11,894 nucleotides of DNA, taken from the NCBI GenBank assembly GCA_002730485.1, contig PCAH01000015.1, positions 1-11,894 on the forward strand, read 5' to 3'. This DNA comes from Dehalococcoidia bacterium. Its GTDB lineage: Bacteria; Chloroflexota; Dehalococcoidia; UBA3495. Each line of letters starts with the position of its first letter. Positions within the stretch are counted from its first letter, which is position 1. Below, one piece after another: positions 11,776-11,894 of this stretch. A program made the translations under genes and the position numbers. Under the pieces are notes generated by a model. It made no database searches. It saw only the letters and a list, made by a program, of their open reading frames with translations, and was not told where the DNA came from.

Positions 11776-11894
11776 TCAGACCCGGCGCCCGCCCCCTGAC
11801 AGAAGCCCGTGATCCAGCTGCATCTCGCCCCCCGACAGAAGCCCGTGATCCAGCTGCATCTCGCCCCCCGACAGAAGCCCGTGATCCAGCTGCA
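11776..11894 (-). CDS. C-terminal part of a repeat protein (partial)
   Basis: On the minus strand the 36-bp repeat reads as an open frame entering from the right edge and stopping with TGA at 11776-11778. Each unit gives twelve residues, MQLDHGLLSGGE, and the last copy ends MQLDHGLLSGGGRRV. The unit length is exactly twelve codons, so repeats stay in frame. The frame lies convergent to the gene ending at 11691, matching the convergent layout seen elsewhere. The two other frames that stay open across the repeat (plus strand: TEARDPAASRPP and QKPVIQLHLAPR) have no ATG in the window, which favours the minus strand. The N-terminal part and product are outside the window, and a non-coding satellite is possible. 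Confidence 0.45.
   Translation of the reverse strand, partial: QLDHGLLSGGEMQLDHGLLSGGEMQLDHGLLSGGGRRV
11798..11894. repeat. 36-bp tandem repeat, 2.7 copies, cut by window end
   Basis: Units start at 11798, 11834 and 11870, each beginning GACAGAAGCCCGTGATCCAG and continuing through CTGCATCTCG and a C run. The visible bases are identical between copies, except for a T in place of C just before the first unit. The array runs off the right edge. Identity between copies implies recent duplication or active homogenisation. CAGCTG, a palindrome, sits in the middle of each unit. Confidence 0.92.

Noticed and set aside
11798..11894. CRISPR array
   Set aside because: The 36-bp units are directly adjacent with no spacers, so this is a simple tandem repeat.
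1..11894. tRNA or rRNA genes and bacterial operons
   Set aside because: I saw no cloverleaf or rRNA-like stretch, and starts lack Shine-Dalgarno sequences, consistent with a eukaryotic virus.

Overview
The window reads as a tightly packed stretch of a GC-rich, large double-stranded DNA virus of a eukaryote, most like a member of the Nucleocytoviricota. This is an inference from style and gene content. About twenty intronless genes sit on both strands, with gaps of 9-96 bases or short overlaps. Starts lack bacterial ribosome binding sites, and many have an A/T-only TATA-like box about 20-35 bases upstream. The content is typical of a eukaryote-manipulating virus: RING-H2 fingers, F-box-like proteins, a divergent protein kinase, a cyclin-like protein, a C2-like domain, a GNAT-like protein and a membrane-anchored 2-oxoglutarate oxygenase. 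No hallmark gene (capsid, polymerase, packaging ATPase) is present, so I do not assign a family. High GC with F-box and RING genes recalls pandoravirus- or crocodilepox-like genomes, but this is only a resemblance.

Layout. 1-860: a RING-H2 protein (+) meets an F-box-like/zinc-ribbon protein (-). 861-907: a two-way TATA promoter. 908-4583: a plus-strand block with a coiled-coil protein, a 40-aa membrane peptide, a repeat-rich acidic protein and a C2-like protein. The first and third share an RRLYN-type module. 4595-6494: a mixed block with a small membrane protein (-), a GNAT-like protein (+), a coiled-coil protein (+), a two-helix membrane protein (-) and a one-helix membrane protein (+). 6491-11017: a continuous minus-strand block with, from left to right, a second RING-H2 protein, the 2OG oxygenase, a 41-aa F-box-like peptide, a Cys-rich protein, the divergent kinase, a 58-aa zinc finger and the cyclin-like protein. 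11077-11691: an unrecognised Cys-containing protein (+). 11776-11894: a 36-bp tandem repeat that also reads as the C-terminus of a minus-strand protein entering from the right.

How the genes may work together: two RING-H2 and two F-box-like proteins suggest redirection of host ubiquitination. The kinase and cyclin-like protein suggest control of the host cell cycle or signalling. The coiled-coil, low-complexity and small membrane proteins look like virion or membrane-remodelling components. These roles are inferred from domain appearance, not from database searches. Five genes or gene fragments are too short for a 60-codon cutoff or cut by the window edge: 1981-2103, 7999-8124, 9872-10048, 11776-11894 and possibly the start of the first gene. 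No stretch over 300 bases lacks a gene.
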